DNA from: Streptomyces werraensis
GTDB taxonomy: Bacteria > Actinomycetota > Actinomycetes > Streptomycetales > Streptomycetaceae
Length of the DNA stretch: 64,000 nucleotides
Direction: 5' to 3'
Assembly: GCA_014656175.1 (NCBI GenBank)
Contig: BNBX01000016.1
Coordinates: forward strand, 49,181 to 113,180
Part shown: piece by piece, positions 44,701 to 53,237 of the stretch
Numbering within the stretch: the first letter of the stretch is position 1
Layout of the letters: each line of letters starts with the position of its first letter
The notes under the pieces: model-generated
Told to the model about the DNA's origin: nothing
Databases searched by the model: none
The model's input: the letters and a program-made list of their open reading frames with translations, nothing else
Position numbers and translations under genes: made by a program

Positions 44701-45294
44701 TCACCACCCGGCCGACGGGCCCGTCAGCTCCCGTACGGCGGGCCGCGCCGCGTCCAGCACGGTCATGAACCACGCCGAGAAGGTGTCCTTCGCGTGCCGC
44801 TCCGCCAGGTCCTCCGGCGTCACGAACGCCGTGGCGGCGACCTCGTTCCCGTCGGGCCGCACCGGCGACTGCACCATGCCGACGAAGAGGTGGTTGTACT
44901 CCTGCTCCACCAGGCCCGAGGCCGGGTCCGGGTGGTTGTAGCGGACCGTGCCCGCCTCCGCCATCAGCGACGGCGACACCCCCAGCTCCTCGTACGTCCG
45001 CCGGGCCGCGGCCGCGAACGGCGCCTCGCCCGGGTACGGGTGGCCACAGCAGGTGTTCGACCACACCCCGGGAGAGTGGTACTTGCCGAGCGCCCGCTGC
45101 TGGAGCAGCAGCCGGCCGCGCTCGTCGAACAGGAACACGGAGAAGGCCCGGTGCAGCTTCCCCGGCGGCTGATGGGCGGAGAGCTTCTCCGCGGTGCCGA
45201 CCGTCACGCCGTCCTCGTCGACCAGTTCCAGCAAAATCGGCTCGGCGGTGCCGCTCGACGGGCTGTTCGTCGCGGTGGCAGGTGTGATCGGCAT
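44701..45294 (-). CDS. idi: isopentenyl-diphosphate delta-isomerase, type I
   Basis: Interconverts IPP and DMAPP, the priming step for all prenyl chains. The 197-residue Nudix-fold protein has the type I motifs: GKLHRAFSVFLFDERGRLLLQQRA (metal-binding His), WSNTCCGHPYPGE (catalytic Cys) and ARRTYEELGV with EYNHLFVG (catalytic Glu and metal ligands). ATG 45294 is preferred over ATG 45300 because GAAGG is 6 nt upstream of the former. It sits about 10 kb from the hopanoid operon and ispG, so precursor supply and use are loosely grouped. Confidence 0.95.
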   Translation of the reverse strand: MPITPATATNSPSSGTAEPILLELVDEDGVTVGTAEKLSAHQPPGKLHRAFSVFLFDERGRLLLQQRALGKYHSPGVWSNTCCGHPYPGEAPFAAAARRTYEELGVSPSLMAEAGTVRYNHPDPASGLVEQEYNHLFVGMVQSPVRPDGNEVAATAFVTPEDLAERHAKDTFSAWFMTVLDAARPAVRELTGPSAGW

Positions 45295-45300
45295 ACCCAT

Positions 45301-45631
45301 CCTTCACTCGGTGTTCGCGCCCCAGTCTGCCGCACGAATCCGGCACTCCCGGCACTCCGGTCCTCTCCCGCATGTCCCGCCGCCGGCGCGACGGGCGGTC
45401 GTGGCGGCAGCCGGACGGCACCGGACCCGCGCTGATCGTGCCCGTGACGGGCGCCGGAAACGCGCGGGTACCGCACCCGTCGCAAGCGGGAGACGCCGTC
45501 ACCCGGGCGGAAGGCCGCGTGCCCCGGCGCGTCGGCGCACCCGGGGGCGTGCGCGTGACCGCACGCGACACCTGCCTGCCGAGTGACACCGATGCATTCG
45601 GAGACGCGGGCGTGTCAGTGACACAGCCGCG
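45301..45631. other. 331-nt stretch without a gene between the CDF gene and idi
   Basis: No coding frame with convincing start and codon use was found. It should hold the idi promoter. Its end contains the first copy of the 17-bp tandem repeat at 45614-45647. Nothing else recognisable. Confidence 0.5.
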
Positions 45632-45647
45632 TCAGTGACACAGCCGC
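45614..45647. repeat. 17-bp tandem duplication across the CDF stop codon
   Basis: GTCAGTGACACAGCCGC occurs twice in direct contact (45614-45630 and 45631-45647). The second copy holds the stop and last codons of the CDF transporter gene; the first lies just outside. Copy-number change would therefore leave the protein intact. Confidence 0.85.
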
Positions 45648-46570
45648 GCCTCGTGCTCCGCGTGCCCGCCGGGCTCCAGCTGGAAGGTGCAGTGCTGCAC
45701 GTCGAAGTGGTCGCCCAGGCAGTCCTGCAGCTCGTGCAGCATCTTCTCGTGCCCGATCGCGTTCAGTGTGTCCACGCTGACCACCACATGCGCGGAGAGC
45801 ACCGGCATCCCCGAGGTGATCGTCCAGGCGTGCAGGTCGTGCACGTCCTCCACCCCCGGCGTGTTCAGGATGTGCGCCCGCACCTCGGCCATGTCCACGC
45901 CCTTGGGCGCCGCCTCCAGCAGCACGTCGAGCGTCTCGCGCAGCAGCCTCAGCGTGCGCGGCACGATCATCAGCGCGATGACCAGGGAGGCGATCGGGTC
46001 GGCGGCCGTCCAGCCGGTGGTGACGATCACCAGCGCGGCCACGATCACCGTGACCGAGCCGAGCGCGTCCGCCGCCACCTCCAGGAAGGCGCCGCGCACG
46101 TTCAGGCTCTCCTTCTGCCCGCGCATCAGCAGCGACAGCGACACCAGGTTGGCGGCGAGGCCGACGGCGCCGAACACCATCGCCAGACCGCCTTCGGTGG
46201 CCGCCGGCGTGACGAACCGCTGGACCGCCTCGTACAGCACGTAGCCGCCGACGCCGAGCAGCAGCAGACAGTTGGCCAGCGCCGCCAGGATCTCCGCGCG
46301 GGCCAGCCCGAAGGTGCGCCGCTCGCTCGGCGGTCGGCCCGCGAAGTGGATGGCGAGCAGGGCCATGCCCAGCCCCAGGGCGTCGGTCGCCATGTGGGCG
46401 GCGTCCGCGACCAGGGCGAGCGAGTCGGCCAGTATGCCGCCGACGATCTGCACGACCATCACGAAGACCGTGATCGCCAGCGCGATCCGCAGCCTCCCCC
46501 GGTAGGCCGCGCTGACCGTGCCGCCCGACGGCGCCCCGTGCGCATGCCCGTGATCGTGGCCTGCCCCCAT
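45632..46570 (-). CDS. cation diffusion facilitator (zinc/cobalt exporter type)
   Basis: 312 residues. The His-rich N-terminus (GAGHDHGHAHG) is followed by six predicted helices. The metal site is visible as LADSLALVADAAHMATDALGL (H-x3-D in helix 2) and FLEVAADALGSV in helix 5. The C-terminal cytosolic ferredoxin-like domain (HDLHAWTITSGMPVLSAHVVV) fits the CzcD/ZitB branch. It removes divalent metal in exchange for protons. ATG 46570 is chosen; GAAGG lies 10 nt upstream. It follows galE on the same strand past a strong terminator. Confidence 0.93.
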   Translation of the reverse strand: MGAGHDHGHAHGAPSGGTVSAAYRGRLRIALAITVFVMVVQIVGGILADSLALVADAAHMATDALGLGMALLAIHFAGRPPSERRTFGLARAEILAALANCLLLLGVGGYVLYEAVQRFVTPAATEGGLAMVFGAVGLAANLVSLSLLMRGQKESLNVRGAFLEVAADALGSVTVIVAALVIVTTGWTAADPIASLVIALMIVPRTLRLLRETLDVLLEAAPKGVDMAEVRAHILNTPGVEDVHDLHAWTITSGMPVLSAHVVVSVDTLNAIGHEKMLHELQDCLGDHFDVQHCTFQLEPGGHAEHEARLCH

Positions 46571-46676
46571 GCCCGCCGCCGCCCTTCCGTCGCGCCTGCC
46601 GCTGCCCTTCCGCAGCACAGTGAACTACGGGGCGGGGGTATCCGGCAACGCGGCACTGAACACCGTTGTCATGTGC

Positions 46677-46707
46677 CCTGACCTGCGGAAACGATCCGCA
46701 GGTCAGG
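46677..46707 (-). terminator. terminator of galE
   Basis: A perfect 13-bp stem (46677-46689 with 46695-46707) and 5-nt loop overlapping the galE stop codon, located before the CDF gene. Confidence 0.8.
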
Positions 46708-47683
46708 TGCGCGGGGCACCCTGGAGGAGCTGCCAGCCCTGCCAGGCGGACTCGACCATCTCGCGCACCGAACGGCGCGCCGTCCAGCCCAGACGCTCGC
46801 TCGCGAGGGCGGCCGAGGCCACCGCGCGGGGCGGGTCGCCGGGACGCCTCGCCTCGACCACGGGGGTGCGGGTGTCGCCCGTGACCTCCCCGATGACCGT
46901 GATCAGCTCCCGGACGGAGACGCCCTCGCCGCGTCCGACGTTCAGCGTCAGATCGCCCTGGACACCGCCCTCGGACAGCGCGCGCACCGCCGCGAGGTGC
47001 GCCTCCGCGAGGTCGGCCACGTGGATGTAGTCCCGGACGCAGGTGCCGTCCGGGGTGGGGTAGTCGTCGCCGAAGATGCGCGGGGCCTCGCCGCGGGTGA
47101 GCCGGTCGAAGACCATCGGCACGATGTTGAAGACGCCGGTGTCGGCCAGCTCCGGCACCGCCGTGCCCGCCACGTTGAAGTAGCGCAGGCACACCGTGTC
47201 GATGCCGTGCGCCCGGCCCGCCGCCCGCACCAGCCACTCCCCGGCGAGCTTGGTCTCGCCGTAGGGGTTCACCGGGGCGCAGGGGGTGTCCTCCGTGATG
47301 AGGTCCACGTGCGGGTCGCCGTAGACGGCCGCGGACGAGGAGAAGACGAAGCGCCGGACGCCCGCCTCCGCGACGGCGTCCAGCAGGGTCGCCAGACCGC
47401 CCAGGTTCTCCCGGTAGTAGCGGGTGGGCTGGGCCACCGACTCGCCGGGCTGCTTGCGCGCGGCGAGGTGCAGCACCCCGGTCGCGCCGTGCTCGGCGAG
47501 CACCTTGGTCAGCAGGTCGCCGTCCAGCGCCGAGCCCCGGACCAGCGGGACGCCCTCGGGCAGCCGCGCCGGGACCCCGGCGGAGAGGTCGTCCAGCACG
47601 ACGACACGCTCCCCGGCGTCCGTCATGGCCCGCACCACATGGGCCCCGATGTATCCGGCTCCGCCGGTGATCAGCCACGTCAT
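46703..47683 (-). CDS. galE: UDP-glucose 4-epimerase
   Basis: Extended short-chain dehydrogenase of 326 residues: N-terminal NAD motif MTWLITGGAGYIGAHVV, catalytic Ser/Tyr/Lys in FVFSSSAAVYGDP and NPYGETKLAGEW, and the GalE segments CLRYFNVAGT, DYPTPDGTCVRDYIHVADLA. It makes UDP-galactose for surface polymers or galactose use. No galT or galK is adjacent, so a cell-wall polymer role tied to the divergent operon is possible. A TAGGGT hexamer 8 nt before ATG suggests a leaderless or near-leaderless message. Confidence 0.95.
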   Translation of the reverse strand: MTWLITGGAGYIGAHVVRAMTDAGERVVVLDDLSAGVPARLPEGVPLVRGSALDGDLLTKVLAEHGATGVLHLAARKQPGESVAQPTRYYRENLGGLATLLDAVAEAGVRRFVFSSSAAVYGDPHVDLITEDTPCAPVNPYGETKLAGEWLVRAAGRAHGIDTVCLRYFNVAGTAVPELADTGVFNIVPMVFDRLTRGEAPRIFGDDYPTPDGTCVRDYIHVADLAEAHLAAVRALSEGGVQGDLTLNVGRGEGVSVRELITVIGEVTGDTRTPVVEARRPGDPPRAVASAALASERLGWTARRSVREMVESAWQGWQLLQGAPRT

Positions 47684-47691
47684 GGTGGTCC

Positions 47692-47697
47692 ACCCTA
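47692..47697 (-). promoter_or_regulatory. -10 box TAGGGT of galE
   Basis: TANNNT hexamer on the minus strand, 8 nt before the galE ATG. A GGTGG overlaps, so a short leader with ribosome binding is also possible. Confidence 0.4.
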
Positions 47698-47912
47698 AGG
47701 CGAGCCACCGGCGCGGTTTGTGAGCCGGGGCCGGTATCCCCGATGATGAGCGCGGCACAGGAGCGGGCGAACCGCGTCGGTCCGGCCGTCGAACGGGCGG
47801 TGAACTCGGGCTTCCGCGTATCCGATAGCCTCTGCCGACATGCCGCCCGCAGGGCCTCCGTCCGGGCGCATCACCGTGTACATGACCGGCGTGGACGCGT
47901 CGCCCCCAGGGA

Positions 47913-49706
47913 GTGAGATTTCGGTTGCCGACCGCCATCGTCACCGGCCCCCCGGTCCCCGGCTCGACACTCGAGGGCGACCTGCGCTCCCTCGGCTTCG
48001 ACGTGCGGGCCGCCGCCGGCGCGGCGGAGGCCGAGAGGCTGCTCGCCGGGGTCCCCGGGGAGGAGCGCGTCGCCCTGGTCGACACCCGCTTCGTCGGACA
48101 CGTGCACGCCCTGCGGCTCGGTCTGACCGACCCCCGCTTCCCGCTCTCCGCGATCCCCGGCGCCGTCACCGCCCAGCGATCCGGCCGCCAGGCCCTGACC
48201 CGCGCGATGGCCCGCGAGAACTCCGCGACCCGGCAGGGCGCCGGCAACGGCACCCTCGTGGAGGGCCTCCCGGACCGGATCGCCGCCGCCCTCGACACCG
48301 ACGTGCACCGCCCCGAGCTCGGCAGCCTGGTCGCCGCCGTGCCCGCCGACCCGCAGGCCCGCAACGAGGCCCGGCAGGCCGTCGCCGCCGTGGACGAGGA
48401 GGCCGTGCGCCTCAGGTCCGCCGTCAAGGCCCGCGACGGCTTCTTCACCACCTTCTGCGTCAGCCCCTACTCGCGCCACCTCGCGCGCTGGTGCGCCCGC
48501 CGCGGACTGACCCCGAACCAGGTCACCACCGCCTCCCTGCTCACCGCGCTGATCGCGGCCGGCTGCGCCGCCACCGGCACCCGGGCGGGATTCGCCGCCG
48601 CAGGCGTGCTGCTCCTCGGCTCGTTCGTCCTTGACTGTGCCGACGGCCAGCTCGCCCGCTACTCGCTGCAGTACTCCACGCTCGGCGCCTGGCTCGACGC
48701 CACGTTCGACCGGGCCAAGGAGTACGCCTTCTACGCCGGCCTCGCCCTCGGCGCGGCCCGTACCGGCGACGACGTCTGGGCCCTGGCGCTCGGCGCCATA
48801 ATCCTCCAGTCCTGCCGGCACGTGGTCGACTTCTCCTTCGCGGAGGCACGGACCGGCGCCGCGGAAGGTCCCGCCGCCGCCCTGTCGGGCCGCCTGGACC
48901 GCGTCGGGTGGACGGTCTGGGCACGCCGTGTCATCGTCCTGCCGATCGGCGAGCGCTGGGCGCTGATCGCCGTCCTCACCGCCGCCACCACCCCCCGCGT
49001 CACCTTCTGGGTGCTCCTCGCCGGCTGTGCCTTCGCCGCCGCATACACCACGGCCGGACGCGTGCTGCGCTCCCTGCGCGGCGGCCGCGTGGAGGACAAG
49101 GCGGCCCAGGCCCTGGCCGACCTCGCCGACGGCGGGCCGCTCTCCGAACCGCTCCACCGCTCCAGGGTCCGCGGCGGGGTCGTCGCCGCCGCGCTCGGCG
49201 CGGTGCTGGTGACGGGCTCCGCCCTCGTGTGGGGCGCCGGATGGCAGACCGTCCTGGCCGCCCTCGCCTACGTGATCTGCTCCGCCGCCGCCGTGGCCCG
49301 CCCCCTGACCGGCCGCCTCGACTGGCTCGTCCCCCCGCTGTTCCGCGCCGCCGAATACGGAACCGTCCTTGTCCTGGCGGCCGACGCGGGGGTGAACGGA
49401 GCCCTTCCCGCGGCCTACGGACTGGTGTCCGCGGTCGCCTACCATCACTACGACACGGTCTACCGCATCCGCGGCGACGCGGGCGCGCCCCCGCGTCCGC
49501 TGGTGCGGGCGATCGGGGGGCACGAAGGTCGCACGCTGGCGGTCGCCGTCCTGGCGGCCGTGCTCACCGCGTCCGGATTCACCGTCGCGCTCACGGTCCT
49601 CGCCGTGGCCGTGGCTCTCGTGGTGCTCGCCGAGAGCATCCGCTTCTGGGCGGCCGCCCACCGGGGTGGCGCGCCCGCCGTACACGACGAAGGAGAACCC
49701 GCATGA
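47913..49706 (+). CDS. CDP-alcohol phosphotransferase with N- and C-terminal extensions (DUF5941-like)
   Basis: 597-residue membrane enzyme. Residues about 1-170 look like a decayed nucleotidyltransferase-type domain with no GxGxR loop. Then KARDGFFTTFCVSPYSRHLARWCARRGLTPNQV leads into the CDP-alcohol phosphotransferase core with the complete D-x2-D-G-x2-A-R-x8-G-x3-D-x3-D motif, near residues 234-256, and several helices. The last 150 residues form more membrane helices (DUF5941 type). The layout recalls archaeal and Thermotoga inositol-phosphate cytidylyltransferase/phosphotransferase fusions. The start is uncertain (GTG 47913 or TTG 47925). First gene of the polymer operon; its stop overlaps the next start. 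Confidence 0.82.
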   Translation: MRFRLPTAIVTGPPVPGSTLEGDLRSLGFDVRAAAGAAEAERLLAGVPGEERVALVDTRFVGHVHALRLGLTDPRFPLSAIPGAVTAQRSGRQALTRAMARENSATRQGAGNGTLVEGLPDRIAAALDTDVHRPELGSLVAAVPADPQARNEARQAVAAVDEEAVRLRSAVKARDGFFTTFCVSPYSRHLARWCARRGLTPNQVTTASLLTALIAAGCAATGTRAGFAAAGVLLLGSFVLDCADGQLARYSLQYSTLGAWLDATFDRAKEYAFYAGLALGAARTGDDVWALALGAIILQSCRHVVDFSFAEARTGAAEGPAAALSGRLDRVGWTVWARRVIVLPIGERWALIAVLTAATTPRVTFWVLLAGCAFAAAYTTAGRVLRSLRGGRVEDKAAQALADLADGGPLSEPLHRSRVRGGVVAAALGAVLVTGSALVWGAGWQTVLAALAYVICSAAAVARPLTGRLDWLVPPLFRAAEYGTVLVLAADAGVNGALPAAYGLVSAVAYHHYDTVYRIRGDAGAPPRPLVRAIGGHEGRTLAVAVLAAVLTASGFTVALTVLAVAVALVVLAESIRFWAAAHRGGAPAVHDEGEPA

Positions 49707-50455
49707 TCGGCCTCGTGCTGGCGGCCGGCGCCGGCCGGCGTCTGCGCCCCTACACCGACACGCTGCCCAAGGCGCTGGTGCCGGTGGGGCCCGCGGGCAT
49801 AGAAGGGGAGCCCACGGTCCTGGACCTGACGCTCGGCAACTTCGCGGAGATCGGTCTGACCGAGGTCGGTGTCGTGGTCGGCTACCGCAAGGAGGCGGTG
49901 TACGAGCGGCAGGCGGCGCTGGAGGCGAAGTACGGGCTGAAGCTGACGCTCATCGACAACGACAAGGCGGAAGAGTGGAACAACGCCTACTCGCTGTGGT
50001 GCGCGCGGGACGCCCTGAAGGACGGTGTGATCCTCGCCAACGGCGACACGGTGCACCCGGTGTCGGTGGAGCGGACGCTGCTGGACGCGCGGGGTGACGG
50101 CAAGCAGATCATCCTGGCGCTGGACACGGTGAAGAAGCTCGCCGACGAGGAGATGAAGGTCGTCGTCGACCCCGGGAAGGGGGTGCGGCGGATCACGAAG
50201 CTGATGGACCCGGCCGAGGCGACCGGCGAGTACATCGGTGTGACGCTGATCGAGGGCGGGGCCGCGCAGGCGCTGGCGGACGCGCTGAAGGCGACGTTCG
50301 AGCGGGATCCGCAGCTGTACTACGAGGACGGCTACCAGGAGCTGGTGAACCGGGGCTTCCGGATCGACGTGGCGCCGATCGGCGACGTCCGGTGGGTCGA
50401 GATCGACAACCACGACGACCTCGCCCGCGGACGGGAGATCGCGTGCCAGTACTGA
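49703..50455 (+). CDS. sugar/alcohol-phosphate nucleotidyltransferase (cytidylyltransferase-like)
   Basis: 250 residues. N-terminal nucleotide loop LVLAAGAGRRLRPYTDTLPKALVPV with the catalytic Arg and Lys, metal Asp in ILANGDTVHP, and the final VEIDNHDDLARGREI. The sequence looks like phosphocholine, inositol-phosphate or glycerol-phosphate cytidylyltransferases more than hexose-1-phosphate enzymes (NNAYSLWCARD is a phosphocholine-cytidylyltransferase-like feature). It would supply the CDP-alcohol used by the flanking phosphotransferases. ATG overlaps the preceding stop, and the following GTG lies inside its end. Confidence 0.85.
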   Translation: MIGLVLAAGAGRRLRPYTDTLPKALVPVGPAGIEGEPTVLDLTLGNFAEIGLTEVGVVVGYRKEAVYERQAALEAKYGLKLTLIDNDKAEEWNNAYSLWCARDALKDGVILANGDTVHPVSVERTLLDARGDGKQIILALDTVKKLADEEMKVVVDPGKGVRRITKLMDPAEATGEYIGVTLIEGGAAQALADALKATFERDPQLYYEDGYQELVNRGFRIDVAPIGDVRWVEIDNHDDLARGREIACQY

Positions 50456-51504
50456 CCCGGCTCATCCCCTCGCCGGTCGTCGTCGACATCCGCCCGGGCG
50501 CCCTCGACGACCTGGCCTGCGTCCTCGCCGACGAACGCATCTCGCAGTCCGGCCGGCTCGCCATCGCCGTCAGCGGCGGCTCCGGCGCCCGGCTGCGCGA
50601 CCGCGTCGCGCCGTCGCTGCCCGGCGCCGACTGGTTCGAGGTCGGCGGCGGCACCATCGACGACGCGGTCCGGCTGGCGGGCGCCATCCAGGGCGGCCGC
50701 TACGATGCGGTCGTCGGCCTCGGCGGCGGGAAGATCATCGACTGTGCCAAGTTCGCCTCGGCGCGCGTCGGCCTGCCCCTGGTCGCGGTCGCCACCAACC
50801 TGGCGCACGACGGCCTGTGCTCCCCGGTCGCCACCCTCGACAACGACGCCGGCCGCGGCTCGTACGGCGTGCCGAACCCGATCGCCGTCGTGATCGACCT
50901 CAACGTCATCCGCGAGGCCCCGGTCCGGTTCGTCCGCTCCGGCATCGGCGACGTCGTCTCCAACATCTCCGCCGTCGCCGACTGGGAACTGTCCCACCGC
51001 GTCAACGGCGAGAAGGTCGACGGACTCGCCGCCGCCATGGCTCGCCAGGCCGGCGAGGCCGTGCTCCGGCACCCGGGCGGCGTCGGCGACGACGCCTTCC
51101 TCCAGGTGCTGGCCGAGGCGCTGGTCCTCACCGGCATCTCCATGTCGGTCTCGGGCGACTCCCGGCCCTCCTCCGGCGCCTGCCACGAGATCAACCACGC
51201 CTTCGACCTGCTCTACCCGCAGCGGGCCGCCGCCCACGGCGAGCAGTGCGGACTGGGCGCCGCCTTCGCGATGTACCTGCGCGGCGCGCACGAGGAGTCG
51301 GCGGCCATGGCCGAGGTGCTGCGCCGGCACGGGCTGCCGGTGCTCCCCGAGGAGATCGGGTTCTCCGTCGACGAGTTCGTCCGCGTCGTCGAGTACGCCC
51401 CCGAGACCCGCCCCGGCCGCTTCACCATCCTCGAACACCTCGCCCTGACCACCGAACAGATCAAGGACGTCTACGCCGACTATGTCAAGGCCATCGGTAG
51501 CTGA
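50443..51504 (+). CDS. sn-glycerol-1-phosphate dehydrogenase-like enzyme (AraM/EgsA family)
   Basis: 353 residues of the iron-containing alcohol dehydrogenase/dehydroquinate synthase fold. NAD loop: DAVVGLGGGKIIDCAKFASA; metal ligands: the Asp in NLAHDGLCSP, His in SGACHEINHAFD, and His in RAAAHGEQCGLGAAFAMYL. These match glycerol-1-phosphate dehydrogenases, which reduce dihydroxyacetone phosphate to the archaeal-handed glycerol phosphate. In a bacterium it may make an unusual glycerol-phosphate unit. GTG 50443 behind GGGAG overlaps the previous gene by 13 nt. Substrate handedness is inferred from family only. Confidence 0.83.
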   Translation: MPVLTRLIPSPVVVDIRPGALDDLACVLADERISQSGRLAIAVSGGSGARLRDRVAPSLPGADWFEVGGGTIDDAVRLAGAIQGGRYDAVVGLGGGKIIDCAKFASARVGLPLVAVATNLAHDGLCSPVATLDNDAGRGSYGVPNPIAVVIDLNVIREAPVRFVRSGIGDVVSNISAVADWELSHRVNGEKVDGLAAAMARQAGEAVLRHPGGVGDDAFLQVLAEALVLTGISMSVSGDSRPSSGACHEINHAFDLLYPQRAAAHGEQCGLGAAFAMYLRGAHEESAAMAEVLRRHGLPVLPEEIGFSVDEFVRVVEYAPETRPGRFTILEHLALTTEQIKDVYADYVKAIGS

Positions 51505-52261
51505 ACTCCGTCCGGTCGTGCACCCCGCAGGGGTCAAGGACCGGCGCAGCGGTGAGCACTGGATGGGACGCCTCTACATGCGCGAGGTGTCCCTGCGGGT
51601 CGACCGCTACCTGGTGAACACCCGGGTCACCCCCAACCAGCTCACATATCTGATGACCCTCTGCGGTGTCCTCGCGGCCCCCGCCCTCCTGGTGCCCGGC
51701 ATCACGGGGGCGGTCCTCGGGGTGGTCGCGGTCCAGCTGTACCTGCTGCTCGACTGCGTCGACGGCGAGATCGCCCGCTGGCGCAAGCAGTACTCCCTCG
51801 CCGGCGTCTACATGGACCGCGTCGGCGCCTACCTGACCGACGCCGCCGTGCTGGTCGGCCTCGGTCTGCGCGCCGCCGACCTGTGGGGCACCGGCCGCAT
51901 CGACTGGCTGTGGGCGTTCCTCGGCACCCTCGCCGCGCTGGGCGCGATACTCATCAAGGCGGAGACCGACCTGGTCGGTGTCGCCCGCCACCAGAACGGC
52001 ATGCCCCCGGTGAAGGAGTCCGCGGCCGAGCCGCGCTCCTCCGGCATGGCGCTCGCCCGCCGGGCCGCCGCCGCCCTGAAGTTCCACCGGCTGATCCTGG
52101 GCATAGAGGCGTCCCTGCTGATCCTGCTCCTCGCGGTCCTCGACTCCGCCCGGGGCGACCTGTTCTTCACCCGCCTCGGCACCGCCGTGCTCGCCGGGAT
52201 CGCCCTGCTGCAGACCCTGCTGCACCTCGTGTCCGTCCTCGTCTCGAGCAGGCTGAAGTGA
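51482..52261 (+). CDS. CDP-alcohol phosphatidyltransferase, second copy
   Basis: 259 residues with about six membrane helices. The catalytic motif runs from LLLDCVDGEIARWRKQYSLA to VYMDRVGAYLTD, with all three conserved Asp clusters. It is the single-domain counterpart of the 597-residue protein. The preceding segment YLVNTRVTPNQLTYLMTLCG is the normal lead-in. Transfers a phospho-alcohol from CDP-alcohol to a lipid or polyol acceptor. ATG 51482 lies 23 nt inside the dehydrogenase gene; its own stop overlaps the glycosyltransferase GTG. Confidence 0.88.
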   Translation: MSRPSVAELRPVVHPAGVKDRRSGEHWMGRLYMREVSLRVDRYLVNTRVTPNQLTYLMTLCGVLAAPALLVPGITGAVLGVVAVQLYLLLDCVDGEIARWRKQYSLAGVYMDRVGAYLTDAAVLVGLGLRAADLWGTGRIDWLWAFLGTLAALGAILIKAETDLVGVARHQNGMPPVKESAAEPRSSGMALARRAAAALKFHRLILGIEASLLILLLAVLDSARGDLFFTRLGTAVLAGIALLQTLLHLVSVLVSSRLK

Positions 52262-53142
52262 GCGCGGGCATGAAGGTCGGCGCGGTGATCATCACCATGG
52301 GCAACCGCCCCGACGAACTGCGTGCCCTGCTCGACTCGGTCGCCAAGCAGGACGGCGACCCCGTCCAGGTCGTGGTCGTCGGCAACGGCTCGCCCGTGCC
52401 CGACGTCCCCGAGGGCGTCCGGACCGTCGAGCTGCCCGAGAACCTCGGCATCCCCGGCGGGCGCAACGTCGGCATCGAGGCGTTCGGGCCCGGCGGACGG
52501 GACGTCGACATCCTGCTCTTCCTCGACGACGACGGCCTGCTCGCGCACACCGACACCGCCGAGCTGTGCCGGAAGGCGTTCGCCGAGGACCCCTCGCTCG
52601 GCATCATCAGCTTCCGCATCGCCGACCCGGACACCGGCGTCACCCAGCGCCGGCACGTGCCCCGGCTGCGCGCCTCCGACCCGATGCGCTCCTCCCGCGT
52701 GACCACCTTCCTCGGCGGCGCCAACGCGGTGCGCACCCAGGTCCTCGCGGAGGTCGGCGGACTGCCGGACGAGTTCTTCTACGCCCACGAGGAGACCGAC
52801 CTGGCCTGGCGCGCCCTCGACGCCGGCTGGATGATCGACTACCGGTCGGACATGGTGCTGTACCACCCGACGACCGCCCCCTCGCGGCACGCGGTGTACC
52901 ACCGCATGGTGGCCCGCAACCGCGTCTGGCTCGCCCGGCGCAACCTGCCCGCCCCGCTCGTCCCGGTGTACCTGGGCGTGTGGCTGCTCCTCACTCTCCT
53001 GCGCCGCCCCTCGGGCCCCGCCCTCAAGGCGTGGTTCGGCGGCTTCAAGGAGGGCTGGACCTCGCCCTGCGGACCCCGTCGCCCCATGAAGTGGCGTACG
53101 GTGTGGCGGCTGACCCGACTGGGCCGGCCCCCGGTGATCTGA
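52258..53142 (+). CDS. family 2 glycosyltransferase
   Basis: 294 residues, GT-A fold. VGAVIITMGNRPDELRALLDSV at the N-terminus, VVVVGNGS, NLGIPGGRNVGIEAF, and ILLFLDDDGLL containing the metal-binding Asp cluster, then EFFYAHEETDLAWRALDAGW with the ED catalytic-base motif. It resembles rhamnosyl- or galactosyl-type transferases of cell-wall linkers. A hydrophobic stretch near the C-terminus (VYLGVWLLLTLL) may bind membrane. GTG 52258 overlaps the upstream stop (GTGA). A GC palindrome (53193-53206) lies in the 95-nt gap behind it. Confidence 0.88.
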   Translation: MSAGMKVGAVIITMGNRPDELRALLDSVAKQDGDPVQVVVVGNGSPVPDVPEGVRTVELPENLGIPGGRNVGIEAFGPGGRDVDILLFLDDDGLLAHTDTAELCRKAFAEDPSLGIISFRIADPDTGVTQRRHVPRLRASDPMRSSRVTTFLGGANAVRTQVLAEVGGLPDEFFYAHEETDLAWRALDAGWMIDYRSDMVLYHPTTAPSRHAVYHRMVARNRVWLARRNLPAPLVPVYLGVWLLLTLLRRPSGPALKAWFGGFKEGWTSPCGPRRPMKWRTVWRLTRLGRPPVI

Positions 53143-53237
53143 CAAGCTTCGAGTCCGGGGATCCGGCCCCACCCGGTCCCCGGCTCCTGGCCGGCCCGCG
53201 CGGGCCACGCACATCGAGGACGAAAGACAATCCACCC

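Noticed and set aside
45372..45638. 88-codon plus-strand ORF in the idi upstream region
   Set aside because: No ribosome binding site, codon use degrades toward the end, and it runs into the CDF gene and the tandem repeat.
53143..53237. AAGCTT and GGATCC close together, looking like a cloning polylinker remnant
   Set aside because: Only two sites by chance in native high-GC DNA with intact flanking genes; no vector sequence is present.
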